Positions 21,095-32,942 are shown, counted from the first letter of the stretch. The stretch is 64,000 bases of DNA from Takakia lepidozioides (GCA_030704615.1 CM060733.1:29512001-29576000); one strand, 5' to 3'. Notes: generated by a model from the letters alone, not told the origin. Numbers and translations are program-made.

Positions 21095-21152
21095 AATTGC
21101 TTAATGTTGTGTGAGAGGTTTTCTTTCTGTAGAAGTAAGGGTGATAGAAGAA

Positions 21153-24100
21153 ATGACATCAGTGAAGACAGATTCTAAGAACGTGACGAATATTGAGAAG
21201 TTCACGGGAGATAACTTCCAACTATGGAAGTTTCAGATGCAAGTGTTATTCCGAGCAAAGAAGCTTTTACGTGTTGTTGAGGGAATAGAATTGAGAGAAG
21301 AAGCTTTGGATCAGGATGAGTGGGATGACAAGGATAATTGTGCTTCTTTGTACATCTGCAGGTCGGTAGACAAGAAGCGCATGCAGCAACTCATTGCATG
21401 CAAGACATCAGCAAAGATGTGGAGTCGTCTCATCACCATTCATGGGCAGTGTGCAAGCGAAAATATCCATATGCTACAGCAGAATTTTTTTGAATACAAG
21501 ATGAGTGATGGTGATGATGTAGCTGAACACATTAGCACCATAGAGTCCATGGCCTGCCAGCTTAACGATCTTGGGGAGGCCACAACAGATTGAACAGTAA
21601 TCACCAAGATTATTTGTAGTTTACCTCCTTCATACCGACACATGATCTCGGCGTGGGACAGTGTTCCGAAAGATGAGCAGACGATCGAGAAACTTACCGT
21701 AAGACTTCTAAAAGAAGAAACCCTGAACAAAGAACGAGGAGCATTTGATGAAGCAAGAGATAAGGCCTTTTTTGTTGGTTGGCCTGGTAATATGAACAGC
21801 AGCGGAAGCGGTGATGGTAAGCCAAGATTGACGTATGCTGAACGTCAGGAAAAGAGAAGGAGAATCGAGGAATTGAAGAAACGAACTCATTGCAATGGTT
21901 GCAGAAGAAGAGGACACTGGGAGCGCGAGTGTCCTGATAAGAAGGCAGCAGAGACAAGTCAGGCAAATCAAGTGGAGAGTATGTCTCCAGAGGTCAATAT
22001 TAGCACTGCATACACTGTTCACGGGGCTCAATCTTCTAGAGTTACCATGGCTGAGAGTAACTGTTGGTATGCTGATGGCGGTGCAAGTGAGCACATGACC
22101 AATAAGAGAGAGTGGTTCAAGAATTTGGAACCAATAGCTAAGGGAAAGTGGCCTGTTGTGGTTGCTAACAATGAGTCTCTATGGGTTGAGGGAGTTGGGG
22201 ATATCAAGATTCTGAGTCTTGTTGGAGACAGGTGGGAGAGAGGAGCGATTACAAAGGCTTTGTATGTCCCTAAGTTGAAAAAAAATCTATTTTCAATTGG
22301 ACAGGCAGCAGACAAGGGAATTGTCACTACCTATAACAAAGAGAGTTGCAAATTAATTTGCAATGAGAGACGAGGAAGAATTGTGATGGTAGGTTTGCGT
22401 GAAAGGAAACTGTATAAGCTGCAGTTGAAGGTCATTATACCTAAGAGTATCGACAAGGGTTTGTTAAGTGGCAAAAATGAGAACATCGCTTTCTTGAGTG
22501 AGTCAAACCCTAGCAATCTACATCCCTGGCATTGTCGTTTGGGACATCTAAATCATGCTATGATCAAGAAAATGGAGGCATCACAGAGTGTAGAAGGTCT
22601 GAAGATAGGCAGTCTGAGTGAGACATCTACCTTCTGTGAAGGATGTGCCTATGGCAAGAGCCATAGACAGAGCTTTCCTGTCAATGATGAGAGAGTAAAA
22701 GCTGAGAAAGCTGGAGATCTCTTACACACGGATGTGTGTGGACCGATGAAAATAGACTCCATCGGAGGGTCAAGGTATTATGTAGTTTTCAAAGATGATT
22801 TCTCAGGGTACAGAATGGTATTCTGCATGAAGAAGAAGTCTGAAGTCATAGAGCACTTTCGAAAGGTCCTTAAGCAGACACAACAAGAAACAAAGAATAA
22901 TGTCAAGATAGTTCGTAGTGACCGAAGGGGAGAGTTTATGAGTTCAGCTTTTAAAGAGCTTTGTGAGAAAGAGGGAATCCGTCATGAGCTGACAGCTCCT
23001 TATACACCGGAGCAGAACGGTGTTGCCGAGAGAGAAAATAGAACCATCATGGAGTCAACAAGGAGTATGTTGTATACAAGCAATATTGGCCTGGAATTCT
23101 GGGCAGATGCGGTACTAACGAGCAGGAACACGGTTACTGGATGGAAAGACACCGATCGAAGCATGGTCAGGAGCAAGACCATCTGTTGTTCATTTCAAGA
23201 TTTTTGAATCAGATGCCTATTCTCACATTCCAAAGCAGATGAGATCCAAACTTGATCCTAAGTGCAAGAAATGTGCATTCATAGGATATTGCACCGAGAG
23301 CAAAGCATATCGGCTCTGGCACAATGACACTAAGACGGTGATAATCAGCCGAGATGTTGTGTTTGATGAGGGATCATACACATCTACAACACAGTCATTG
23401 CAAACTCAAAGTGGAGTCTCCATCATGGATCTGTATGATGATCTTGAGGACTCAGTGGAAGTACCTGAACCAGTGGGAGCAATGCAGGAAACAGTGGACG
23501 CAGAACCAGTGGGAGCAATGCAGGGAACAGTGGATGCAATTGAGGCAATAGAAGAATTGATGGGAGCTCAAGAAGGACGAATTAATGAGCAAGCGATATA
23601 TGAACCAGTGGGAGTTCAGCTTGAAGTGGTCCTTGATGGATGTGTGGAGAAACCATATGGGCAAATGACACGATACGAAACTCGATCACGGCAAGCACCA
23701 ACGAGGTATGGTGACTGGGCTTATTTTGCCGAGGTGCAGTCTTTTGCTGGAGTAGCGAGTTCATTGGAAGAGCCCCATGATTATTGGACTGCGATCAACT
23801 CAGAACAGAGAGTCGAATGGCAGCAAGTCGATGGACGAGGAATTCAACTCTCTCACTCAAAACGAGACATGGTTGCTTATAGAACTACCTCGTGATCGCA
23901 AAGTGGTGCAATGTAAATGGGTTTCAAACTAAAAACAAAATCAGATGGAACAGTTGAGAGATACAAGGCACGATTAGTTGCCAAGGGATTCTCACAGCAG
24001 TATGGTATCGACTACGCAGAAACATTTTCTCCTGTAGCCAAGTATGACTCAATTCGCACCATTCTTGCCATTGCAACATCTGAGGATATGAATATCATGC

Positions 24101-25312
24101 AATTTGATATTAAAACCGCGTTTCTTTATGGAGAACTCGAAGAAGAGATCTACATGATCCAGCCGCCGAGCTTCATAGCACCAGGCACAGAGCACCTGGT
24201 ATGCAGTTTGAAAAAATGTCTTTATGGACTGAAGCAGGCTTCACGAGTTTGGAATGCGAAGTTTGACAATTTTCTGCTTAGGTACAATTTGGTACCAAGT
24301 GCGGCAGATCCTTGCATTTACTACAGTAAGGAGAAGCCCAAAATCATCACATCTCTTTTCGTGGATGATGGACTGGCCTGTTGCGTTGAGTCAGCAAGGC
24401 TTGACAACATGTTTGAATACATGGGTAAGGAATTTGAAACCAAAGTGGGAGAGGCAGACTGTTATGTTGGTTTGCGAATTAAAAGAGATCGGCAACGCAG
24501 GTTATTTCAATTGATCAGCAAGTCTACATTGAGAAGATGATCACGAAGTATGGTTTCGAAAATGCAATGGCAGTGACGACTCCTGCTGACCCTAATACAT
24601 CATGGATTACCAATTTCCATATTAGGAAATGGTTGGGAGCTTGATGTTTGCAAGCATCAGGAGTCGTCCTGACATCTCATATGAAGTAAGTACAGTGGCG
24701 AAATACACATCAAGACACAGACCTGTGCACTGCAACGCTGTGAAACAGATCATGAAATACTTGAAGGGAACATCTCATTTTGTTCTGACCTACAATGGGA
24801 AGCAAGACACAAATCTGCTCACAGGATTTTGTGACACAGATTATGCTGGTGACATAGATGATAGAAAATCCAGATCCGGATGTGTCATTATGTTGAACCA
24901 AGGAGCAATTGTTTGGAGCAGTCGGAAACAAGCGTGTACTGCTGGATCGACAACTGAATCGGAGTACGTTGCGGCTCACATGGCTACGAGGGAGATTATT
25001 TGGTTACGGAGACTCATGGACTCCATTGGACATTCACAGAAGACACCCACCCCACTTCACAGCGATAACCAGAGTTGCATCAGACTGGTTCACAATCCAG
25101 AGTACCATCGTTGAACAAAGCACATAGACGTTCAGTACCACGTCATTCGCGAGAACCAGGCGAAGGGAGAAATTGATATTCAGTATGTTCACACGAACGA
25201 TCACATTGCCGATATTTTTACGAAGGCTCTTGGTCCAGACAAGTTCCTTCGTTTTCACTCCATGCTTGGGTTGCATTCCCCAGCAAGCAATCTCTGTGCA
25301 AGCGATCTTTGA
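21153..25312 (+). pseudogene. Ty1/Copia gag-pol, inactivated
   Basis: Gag starts at the ATG at 21153 and is interrupted by a TGA at 21591-21593. It continues in the next frame to a zinc knuckle (CNGCRRRGHWERECP, about 21890-21935). The protease region reads NCWYADGGASEHMT, with DGG in place of the usual DSG or DTG. The GAG-pre-integrase zinc finger and integrase follow (HTDVCGP, RSDRRGEF, PYTPEQNGVAERENR). A frameshift lies at about 23110-23200. Reverse transcriptase is at about 23900-24540 (FDIKTAFLYGELEEEIYM, YGLKQASRVWN, LFVDDG). After further frame changes comes RNase H, about 24629-25312 (TESEYVAAHMATREIIWL), with a TGA at 25112. The number of lesions rules out autonomous activity. Confidence 0.92.
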
Positions 25313-25335
25313 AGCATGCATACAATGTCGGACTG

Positions 25336-25343
25336 AGTGGGAG
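25336..25343 (+). promoter_or_regulatory. Polypurine tract of Copia element
   Basis: AGTGGGAG directly precedes the 3' LTR, as expected for plus-strand priming. The same tract precedes the 3' LTR of the deleted Copia element at 17596-18690. Confidence 0.75.
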
Positions 25344-25734
25344 TGTTGAAATCGAAGATCCAGTCCGTCATTGACATCTGGACCATGCTGGTCGAATAGT
25401 CATAGTCAGCAACTAGGTGGGAGTCCACCGAGCAGTCACAATCACAGATGCCAGTCAGTCACATTTTGAATCTCTAGCTAGTTGGATCTCCCGCACTTAG
25501 TAGTACTTGTATTTTTTGGTGGCAGACGATACTTAGTCAGTTTTCATGTATGTTCATAGTGTGGTGTAGTTCAACTTACAGATGCGTGAGCATCATTGAT
25601 TCCATGGATTGCCTTGTAGATTGATAAGCCATGTACTTCTTAGTGGTTCAATAAGTGTTTGATAGCTTCCTTCATAACTTACTGGCTACTCTGTAAACAG
25701 CTATGAGCAAGTAGTGAAATCAGTACTTTCAATA
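25344..25734 (+). repeat. 3' LTR of full-length Copia element
   Basis: 391 bp, nearly identical to 20685-21080. It is followed by the target duplication aatct at 25735-25739. Confidence 0.94.
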
Positions 25735-25814
25735 AATCTAAGCATCGCTGGTAGAGAACAACAGATCTGTATGTTGGCTTTGACTTCAAATAGTCTACCA
25801 GTGCGAGACCCACG

Positions 25815-28800
25815 TCACTCAATCTTTCCGTGAACATAATCGTTGAAGATGAAATTGCTTTCTCCTTGTTTCAATGCATATGCCAAGAAGGCGTTGATTG
25901 CTGCTCCAGCGCCCATAAGCAACCGCAGAGGCGGGGCAGCCGGCACTCCAGCGCATGCCGCTAGAGCCATGACCACGGCATGGCCGATGAACACTTTTTG
26001 CCAAAACGGAACCCCTCTAGTGCTTTCCTGCAGGACGCACACTTAGCGGTGTGCGTGTCGAGCCGATCCAACATCTACAATAATCGCAACAAGTCTGAAT
26101 CAGCAGGCTTTTCTGAAACAAGAATCAAGCGAGAAGGAATATGTTCCTGGCACCAAGAGGAAGGACCGATGTGTATGTAAAACTGACAGATTGGTTTGGT
26201 GCACGATTATCACTATAGTGAGAGTACAACCAATTCAAAAAGTCAAGATGGGTTCCAAATTGGCACCTCACGCCTGCTCATGGTGGCGGGTTTATGAAGA
26301 TTTCCAAAATAGCTGCTGGGTGCCCAATCGACTTTGCCACCACCATAGCGGCGAAGCCAATTGCGGAATGCAAGCACAAAACGATCGGAGGAAGTGGGCG
26401 TGAATGTGATTTTGGAGTATTGGTCGTTCACAACTTCAACTCCCTTTTTCAGAAATGCCTTTTGTTGGCCCATGAGCAGAATCATATCCCCATCCAAGAC
26501 ATCGTTTTGTTGCCAGTGCTGCAACCACCGCGGAAACAACTGCAAAAATCCCACAACCGTTTCCTTGATGAATTTCTTTTATGGACCCACCATGGTTTAG
26601 CTCCATATCTCTTAAACTAGGAACCAAGCAGAAGCAGCTAGTATCAGGCAAGCGTAGTAAGATTCTGGGGCGTTGAAGGAACCTGCTCAGGAACACACCT
26701 TCCTCCAAATGGCAGCTATAAGTTGTCGGTTAGATGAAGGTTTGCGGCACACATTCACAATTGCACGAACTACCCTGGGAGCCACAGGAACTTGGAATAC
26801 ACAAATGTTTTCCTCAACCCGCCAAGCCCCATAAAACGGCAGCTTCAACGGGATTTCACACCTGCAAGATTCACATGCACGTCTTAGTCAAAAAAATGCA
26901 CTCCGCTAATGTATCAATTTGCCACAGTTCAGCCCACCGGAGACTGGTAATCAACCAACAACGTGCTCAACTTAGCTTCCTTCAAGGTCATTTGAAGAGA
27001 AGAAGAAAACGAAGGGATGGCTCTCACTTGCTGGCGGTGAAGCAAGGCGCGTGAAAGGCAAGCTGGAGCCTTGGCGTTTGTGGCTCATTGGTGCCAGAAA
27101 AACCCCGCGGCCCAACTGATGTCTCTAACTTGAGAGGCATGGGCGCTGCGTCTTCCCTCCTTCCTACAACCTGATCAACACGCGCAGCTTATCTGAGTAA
27201 AGCGATCCCATATGTAATCATCTAAAACGATTCTCTATTGATACCTGCAACACTAAACACATTCGGATGTTCTACTGATTATTATAGTTTGAGCTGTTGT
27301 AGATTGAGATTTCAATCGATTGACCTTATATACTGTCCGACTAGAAGAATACTATGGCCACATACGAAACTCTATCCGTAGTCGTGTACAACAGATCTAC
27401 ATCATTCACTGTAGCGTTACTATCGTGCCCCAACGTCCTCCCCCGTTCCTCCTCTTGAATCATATCCCCGGTTCTTTTACCTTTCGAGCGTAGACTCTAG
27501 ATCTGTGAGCATGCACTGGTAATCTGGCTTCTTTTGGCAAAAGCATTTGGTGCGTTGGAATGACATTCGTACATGGCATGCCAACCCATGCTTCCAGTGC
27601 GAGTCAGATGGCCTCTGAAAATATATGTATGTACATAATAATTGGGTCAGTGTTGCGTAATCAGAGTGCAGGTGTGACAAGGTAGGGCCTTATGAGAGTA
27701 CAGACTAGAGACCTTGTGATGTGAGAACGGGAGGTGGGAGGGGTCTGTCATATTCTCCATGCTCACGGTATAATCATAATACACCTCCCGCATAGTTGTC
27801 AGACGGATATTGTCTGGGTCGTCAAACACCGCAGGCAACCTGTACCCCAGCCCGCCGTTCTCCAGGGTTAACAAATTTTGTCCAGATCTCATAATTTGAA
27901 AACATAAGATCCATTCGTGATCTTTAAAGCTTTCATGAAGTCGGATGCTCTGCGGAGATCATAGAAAACAAATTACAATGCCGCACAGTGACATGGGAGA
28001 AACGAACAGAGTTCAACAAGCTGGAAAATGCACGACCTTTCAAACATTATATCGAATTTTGCACTGGTTGAAGAGGTAGATTTACTTTTGGGGCTCGGTA
28101 GCAGATGCCATATCCCAGCCATGCTCATCAGGCCACACAAACAGCAGGCCCTGCGACTCTTGTGTGGGGAAGGACACAGCACAGGCACGTGGGGAGAACT
28201 GTGCGCTGGCCTCAGGCCCCTTGGACGCTGCTTGCGGAATAGCGCCACAGCCGCCATCACCTTTCAACGCCCACCCGTGGTATGAACACTGCAGCTGCCC
28301 TTTCTCATCCAACCTTCCTTCCTGTCCATCCAAAAAAACCTCGTCACTCCAAAGCTACATAATTCCTTAAGCACTGTCCCCACTTCTGGGCCTTCATCGG
28401 CCCAGGAGTAATCTTGAACGAAGATTGATTACTGCTGGCTCTCAAGTGAGTCCCAGATCTAACAATAGAGCATGTGGAGCTTTGTATGGTCCGTTTGAAT
28501 TTATGAGCTATTCTAGTTGGTCATTAAGCGATTGGGCGCTCGAGGTAATGTAGATCATAGATCTGGTAGCACGTGTACAACAAACGCTTCTCTAGAGGTA
28601 TGTCCACGTTCGAGTTTCCAAGGCTCGAGGATAGTTACGAGGATAGATCTAATCAAGTCAATCAGAAGCACGCAGTACCGAGTGCAGACCGTCAGGTACT
28701 AATCTTTCAATTTTCAAGTAACCAATTTAACATTTCAAGGAAGTGAGGGACTATACGAACTAAAGCATGCAACAAGTAATCTTCAGAAGTGCTTTAATCA

Positions 28801-29093
28801 CGCTAACTTACAGACAAAGGAGCGAGTCTGTGCGGGCACTCGTCAAGAAATGCTAGCCATGTTTTGTCTGCATCCCGCCAGAGCACGAGCTCTCGGCCCA
28901 GCAGCTTAACAGCGGTCGGCAAATTAGGATCCAGGTCCTCCACAGGAGACACTGGATACCAATTGTTTTTCCACACAAATGGCTTCACTCTCGGCTCCTC
29001 CCCGATTTCCAGAGGCCTGTTGTCATACTTACCCAGAGTGGATCTCTCCTCTACAAACATAGTGGGACTTGGGGAAGGGATGGGCGGAGTCAT
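25815..29093 (-). CDS. PTC52: PTC52/ACD1-like Rieske oxygenase, chloroplast envelope; one frameshift
   Basis: Seven exons on the minus strand keep frame: 29093-28812, 28321-28086, 27887-27713, 27030-26945 (least certain), 26861-26699, 26539-26267 and 26074-25815. Together they encode about 490 residues. The Rieske [2Fe-2S] ligands span exons 1 and 2 (C86-x-H88 in ECPHRLAPLS, C106-x2-H109 in LQCSYHGW). The mononuclear iron motif N-x2-D-x2-H-x4-H is in exon 3 (ENMTDPSHLPFSHHK). Exon 6 has PRWLQHW and DRFVLAFRNWLRR. Exon 7 has the family's CxxC (HTAKCASC), hydrophobic membrane segments and the ending DYVHGKIE. The family includes pheophorbide a oxygenase, TIC55 and PTC52; the C-terminus fits PTC52/ACD1-like best. 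These are plastid inner-envelope monooxygenases on the chlorophyll pathway. Exon 7 needs one extra base near 25995-26014 to keep frame. No transit peptide precedes residue 1, where repeats begin. The gene may be broken, or the missing base may be a homopolymer error. Confidence 0.83.
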
Positions 29094-29096
29094 CGT

Positions 29097-30420
29097 AGCC
29101 CATGTGTGAAGAATTGAAATCTAAGACCAAGTGCAATTTCTTATGTATCCAAGTGCGTCACTTATGTCGATGCCCAAGTGCATCTCCCATGTAGAGGCCC
29201 ATGTGTCCAATGTCATCTAGGCCCAAGCGCAATCTTGTATCCAAGTACGTTTCCTATGTCAATGCCCGATTTATTTTTATTGAGTAGTAATATATCCAAC
29301 CATTATTGATATACCTCCTGTAGAGGCTCCAATCATTGTCTCAGGAAAGCCCACTTTGCTATTTTTCAAGAATTTCCAGCGACCAAAAGTACTTGAATTC
29401 CACATCTCCCACACACCATAGGTCCAAAAATCATGAGCCGGTGCACCCCTCCTCATCGAGGGGCTTTCCAACGATACCAAGCACGGGGTTGGGGCCCGGT
29501 GCTTGATACCGTTGGAAAAGCCCTCGATGAGGAGGGGTGCCCCGGCTTAGTCTCATAATTTTTGGACGTACGGTGTGGGAGATATCAAATTTCAAGTACT
29601 TTTGGTGGCTGGAAATTCGTGAAAAATAGCAAAGTGGGCTTTCTTGGAGCAATGATTGGCCCGTCATGTGGGAGGTTTGGAATTTCAAGTACTTTTGATC
29701 GCTGGAAATTCGTGAAAAATCACTTGGGCCAATTGACTAGGGTAGCCTGTGCCGTTGGCCCAAGTGTCCAATGTCATCTATGTCCAAGTGCAATCCAACG
29801 ACCCCACTGTTTGGGAGATCTAGGGTAACATGCATGTGTGAAGAATTGACATCTAAGCCCAAGTGCAATCTCCTATATATCCATGTGCGTCTCCCATGTA
29901 GAGGCCCAAGTGCGACCTCCATTGTCCAATGTCATCTGAGTCCAAGTGCAATCCCAATGCCCACTTTGTTATTTTTGCAATCTCCCTTGTCGAGGCTTTA
30001 TATATTGATAATTTCCAGCAACCAAAAGTACTTGAAATTCCACATCTCCCACACCGCAAGTCCAAAAATTATGAGACCAAGCCAATGCACCCCCTCCTCA
30101 TCGAGGGCTTTCCAACAGTACCAAGCACCAGCGTTGGGCCCGCGGTTTCGGACATCTCATGGCTACAAAACAATCAAACAAACAAACAAACAAAACAAAC
30201 AAACAAACTGCTAGGGTTGGCCCAACTTGTGTCTAATGTCATGTATGTCCCCCTATGTATCCATAGACCCCACACTTTGGGAGATCTAGGTAGCCTGTGT
30301 CGTTGGCCCAAGTGTCCAATGTCATCTAAGCCCAAGTGCAATCCCTAGGCATCCAAGTGCGACATCCAATGTCCAATGTCACCTAGGTCCAAGTGCAATC
30401 CTAAAGTCCACTTTGCTATT
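29097..30420 (+). repeat. Degenerate repeat block (CCAAGTGCAATC family and arms)
   Basis: Two motif families alternate. One contains repeated cccaagtgcaatc, atgtagaggccc and gtccaatgtcatctaggc units. The other is an arm of about 150 bp running from ccactttgctattttt through ccaaaagtacttgaaattcc and catcgagggctttccaac to accaagcac. Arm copies lie at 29338-29490, inverted at 29498-29655, partially at 29675-29745, and again at about 29955-30140 and 30410-30715. The block begins three bases upstream of the oxygenase start codon. Related units in the opposite orientation are at 33320-33602. Confidence 0.8.
29329..29659. repeat. 331-bp imperfect palindrome (foldback structure)
   Basis: The arms 29329-29490 and 29498-29659 are reverse complements with scattered differences, centred near 29494. 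They begin ccaatcattg and end caatgattgg. Single-stranded, it would fold into one long hairpin. Each arm belongs to the repeat family described for 29097-30420. Confidence 0.85.
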
Positions 30421-30750
30421 TTTGCAATCTTTCATGTGGAGGCTTCATATATTGATATATCCACTTTGCTATTCTTCGCGACTTTCCAGCGATCAAAAGT
30501 ACTTGAAATTCCAAATCTCTCACGTGAAGGGCCAATCACTGCTCTAGGAAAGCCCACTTTGCTATTTTTTCCAAATTTCCGGCAACCAAAAGTACTCAAA
30601 ACTCCATATCCCCACACCGCAGGTCCAAAAATTATGAGACCAAGCCGGTGCACCCCTCATCATCGAGGGCTTTCCAACGGTACCAAGCACCCGGACTGGC
30701 CCCGCGGTTTGGGAGATCTCAACAACGCTACAAAACAAACAAAACAAAAA
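30421..30750 (+). repeat. Further copies of the foldback arm with CAAA-rich tail
   Basis: Two more arm-family copies (about 30460-30530 and 30555-30715) end in gggagatctcaacaacgctacaaaac followed by an (A/C)AAA-rich run. A CAAA-rich run also follows the earlier copy at 30170-30215. Confidence 0.7.
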
Positions 30751-32156
30751 GCTCTAAGTGGAACCTTGTTACTCCGCCTTATGGCTCTTTGTAAGGTTAT
30801 TTTTTCCTTACCTCCTCTTAATAAAGTTCTCAAGGCTACAACTTCCCCCCCATTTATTTATTTATTTTTTAAACAACAACAAAACAACAAAATAAAACAA
30901 AACAAAACAAACATCTCGCTTCACATATTGATTCTTGGACCCTATGGAGCTCCGGATTCTTCTCAAAGCTTTATTCCCTTCTATCATGATTTTGGATGTA
31001 AAGCACAAGTGGTTAGAAGGATTTAAGATACAATCTATCTTTGGTTGTCCTACATCAACAGTCATTCAATGGCGTGTTCCATTGTGCAAAAATGGGTACC
31101 AGGATGAGAATGTTTTGTATAGGGGAAAGCCCTGAGTGGAGGGCATTATAGGATTTAACCCTTAAGTTCCCAAGCCCTTTTTTGATTTTTTACCAATTTT
31201 GGGTACCCAGCTGCAGTAAATTGCCCCCAGAAACCTACTGAAAATCACCCAGAGATTCCAGCCTTATAGCAATGGGCCCAGCTCATTTATGCATGACATA
31301 CCAAAAAAGGAGCCAAGTCCACCCTGGAAATTGTGAGATTATAGCGTTTGCCCGGACCTCAAATATCATGTCCCAAATAAAAAGTGAGAAAGAAATTGGT
31401 TTGACCAAATCAAAACCTAGTTTTATCCAATTTTGCTTGCCCCAAGACCCACCATTTCCAAATCAATAGTGGAGTGGCTATGACCCCATCAAATTGCAGG
31501 TCCAACTGATTTTTTCACCTATGGTTGCTATGCATGCAATTACATGGGGGGTTGAAATCTCAAAATTGACAAGAGAAAATGTGCCTCCAAATGAAGGTTA
31601 TTTTTTTCTACAAAATTTTTAAAAGCCAATGGTGGATGTGTGTATGTAATGCTCACACACCACAAGGTGAAGTGCTTTTTCCAAAATTGCTAATTTTCTG
31701 CCAAAAATGGCCTTTGGAGTGCAATCTGTTTTGGGCTTGTTTACCTGCGATGTCAGCGGTCAACAAGCCCTTTTCAGGCCCCAAAACGTAAATGAGAGAT
31801 CTAAGATATTTTTTGTAGGCGGAAGCTTTTGTTTTTTTTTTAATTTTGTTTTTTGCATCATACTCGAGACAAATCCCTTGTCATTAAAGCTTCAAGAGTG
31901 GGCCCCATCAGATTAGATCTGCAAAAATTAGGTCGAACTGCAAATTCAAAGTGACCCGATGTCGCTTAGGAACTTAAGGGCCCCAAGGCGAGGGCGGCAG
32001 CCCCAGGCGCCCCAAAATCCAGTAATGCCAGAAATTGGGGGCTTGCCCCTGCGTAAGGAAATAGGTTGATTTCTTTTTTCTTTTTCTTTTCATCCTTCCT
32101 TTATGCTGGTAGTTTGCTCTGAGAAAAGATCTTGGATATAAAGATAAAGGAATATT
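30751..32156. other. Unclassified repeat-like intergenic DNA
   Basis: AT-rich stretches and short homopolymers; no coding frame of interest and no assignable element. Confidence 0.4.
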
Positions 32157-32213
32157 GCAGGTGTGCATTACACGAGCGCATTACACTTACACGCTCATGT
32201 AATGCACACCTGC
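32157..32213. repeat. 22-bp-arm hairpin
   Basis: GCAGGTGTGCATTACA at the left is mirrored by TGTAATGCACACCTGC at the right. The arms are 22 bp with one mismatch around a 13-base loop. It lies outside any recognised element. Confidence 0.8.
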
Positions 32214-32364
32214 GACATGTGGCTGGCTATTACGCTTTATAAGGAGCAAATATTTGCAAAGAGATCAGCATATTTTGGTCGGATTCCTGTGGCGCCACAC
32301 AAGTAGGGACTGGTGGGTGCGGAGATCTGTAGGCCAAGGAGCGGAGAGTATATAGCCGCAGCGG

Positions 32365-32720
32365 TAACCAAGTTGTAGCCCAGTTGTAATGGGCACATAC
32401 GACCTCGAAAGTGGTTGTGGGTTCAATCCACCCTTGGTGTCACAAAGGTGTCCACCTTCCTAGCGGAAAGCAATAACCCTTAGGGGTGAAGAGACACCAT
32501 CATTTACGCTTCGGACGTGAGGACGTCAAATATTAAATATGGAAAAAAAAGATATGAGGCCTCCCCAAGGGATCACTTCACCACAAGGGCTATTGCCTTC
32601 CAGCTGAAAGGTGGACACCTTCATGACACACCAGATCGTGGTTTGAACCCACAACCACATCCAACATGGTATGTGCCTTTAGCACTGGGCTACATGCTCT
32701 TATTAAATATGAAATATTAT
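32365..32720 (+). mobile_element. tRNA-derived SINE, copy 1 (host of copy 2)
   Basis: A pol III box A-like stretch (gtagcccagttgtaatgggc, 32375-32394) and box B (GGTTCAATCC, 32420-32429) are followed by a unique body (ggtgtccaccttcctagcgg). It ends near ggacgtca with an AT-rich tail. Copy 2 is inserted in the tail. Flanking duplications tagccgcagcgg (32353-32364) and tagccgcagtgg (32721-32732) bracket copy 1 plus the nested copy. The body shares clear similarity with copies 2-4. Confidence 0.88.
32542..32700 (-). mobile_element. tRNA-derived SINE, copy 2, nested and inverted
   Basis: On the minus strand it reads box A-like tgtagcccagtgctaaaggc, box B GGTTCAAACC, the same body, and an end in ...cctcatatc plus a T-run. 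The perfect 11-bp duplication tattaaatatg flanks it at 32531-32541 and 32701-32711. It lies inside the tail of copy 1, so it is younger. Confidence 0.9.
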
Positions 32721-32942
32721 TAGCCGCAGTGGGGTGGCAGCATGCGTTTCCCTATGCAAACAGTATGCTCCTATCTCAGAGGAGGCTGCTTCTGGACAGC
32801 GTCAACTTGCTCCTATATTGCACGCTCTTGTTTGAGAGAACCCAGTTGCGTTCTGCTCTTGTGTAAGAGCATCACTCTTGTTTCTGATAAAGACGGAAGA
32901 AAGAATTCTGTGTTTATGTTGGTAGTGATCGACAACATTGCA

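Larger units (their letters stand above)
20685..25734 (+). mobile_element. Full-length Ty1/Copia retrotransposon with half-tRNA-type primer site
   Basis: The 5' LTR (20685-21080) and 3' LTR (25344-25734) differ by about five substitutions and two small indels, so the insertion is fairly recent. A perfect 5-bp target-site duplication aatct lies at 20680-20684 and 25735-25739. The LTRs begin TGTTGAAA and end TTTCAATA, so they are TG...TA rather than TG...CA. The primer site at 21081-21094 matches the anticodon arm of initiator tRNA-Met rather than its 3' end. Gag and pol domains are in Copia order (protease, integrase, reverse transcriptase, RNase H) but carry several stops and frameshifts. Confidence 0.96.

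Noticed and set aside
26734-27054. Plus-strand frame across the oxygenase gene
   Set aside because: It lies antisense to exons 4-5 and their intron; no independent support.
32375-32429. Functional tRNA gene (box A and box B present)
   Set aside because: No tRNA cloverleaf can be drawn with a proper anticodon arm and acceptor stem; four diverged copies with tails and target duplications show it is a SINE.
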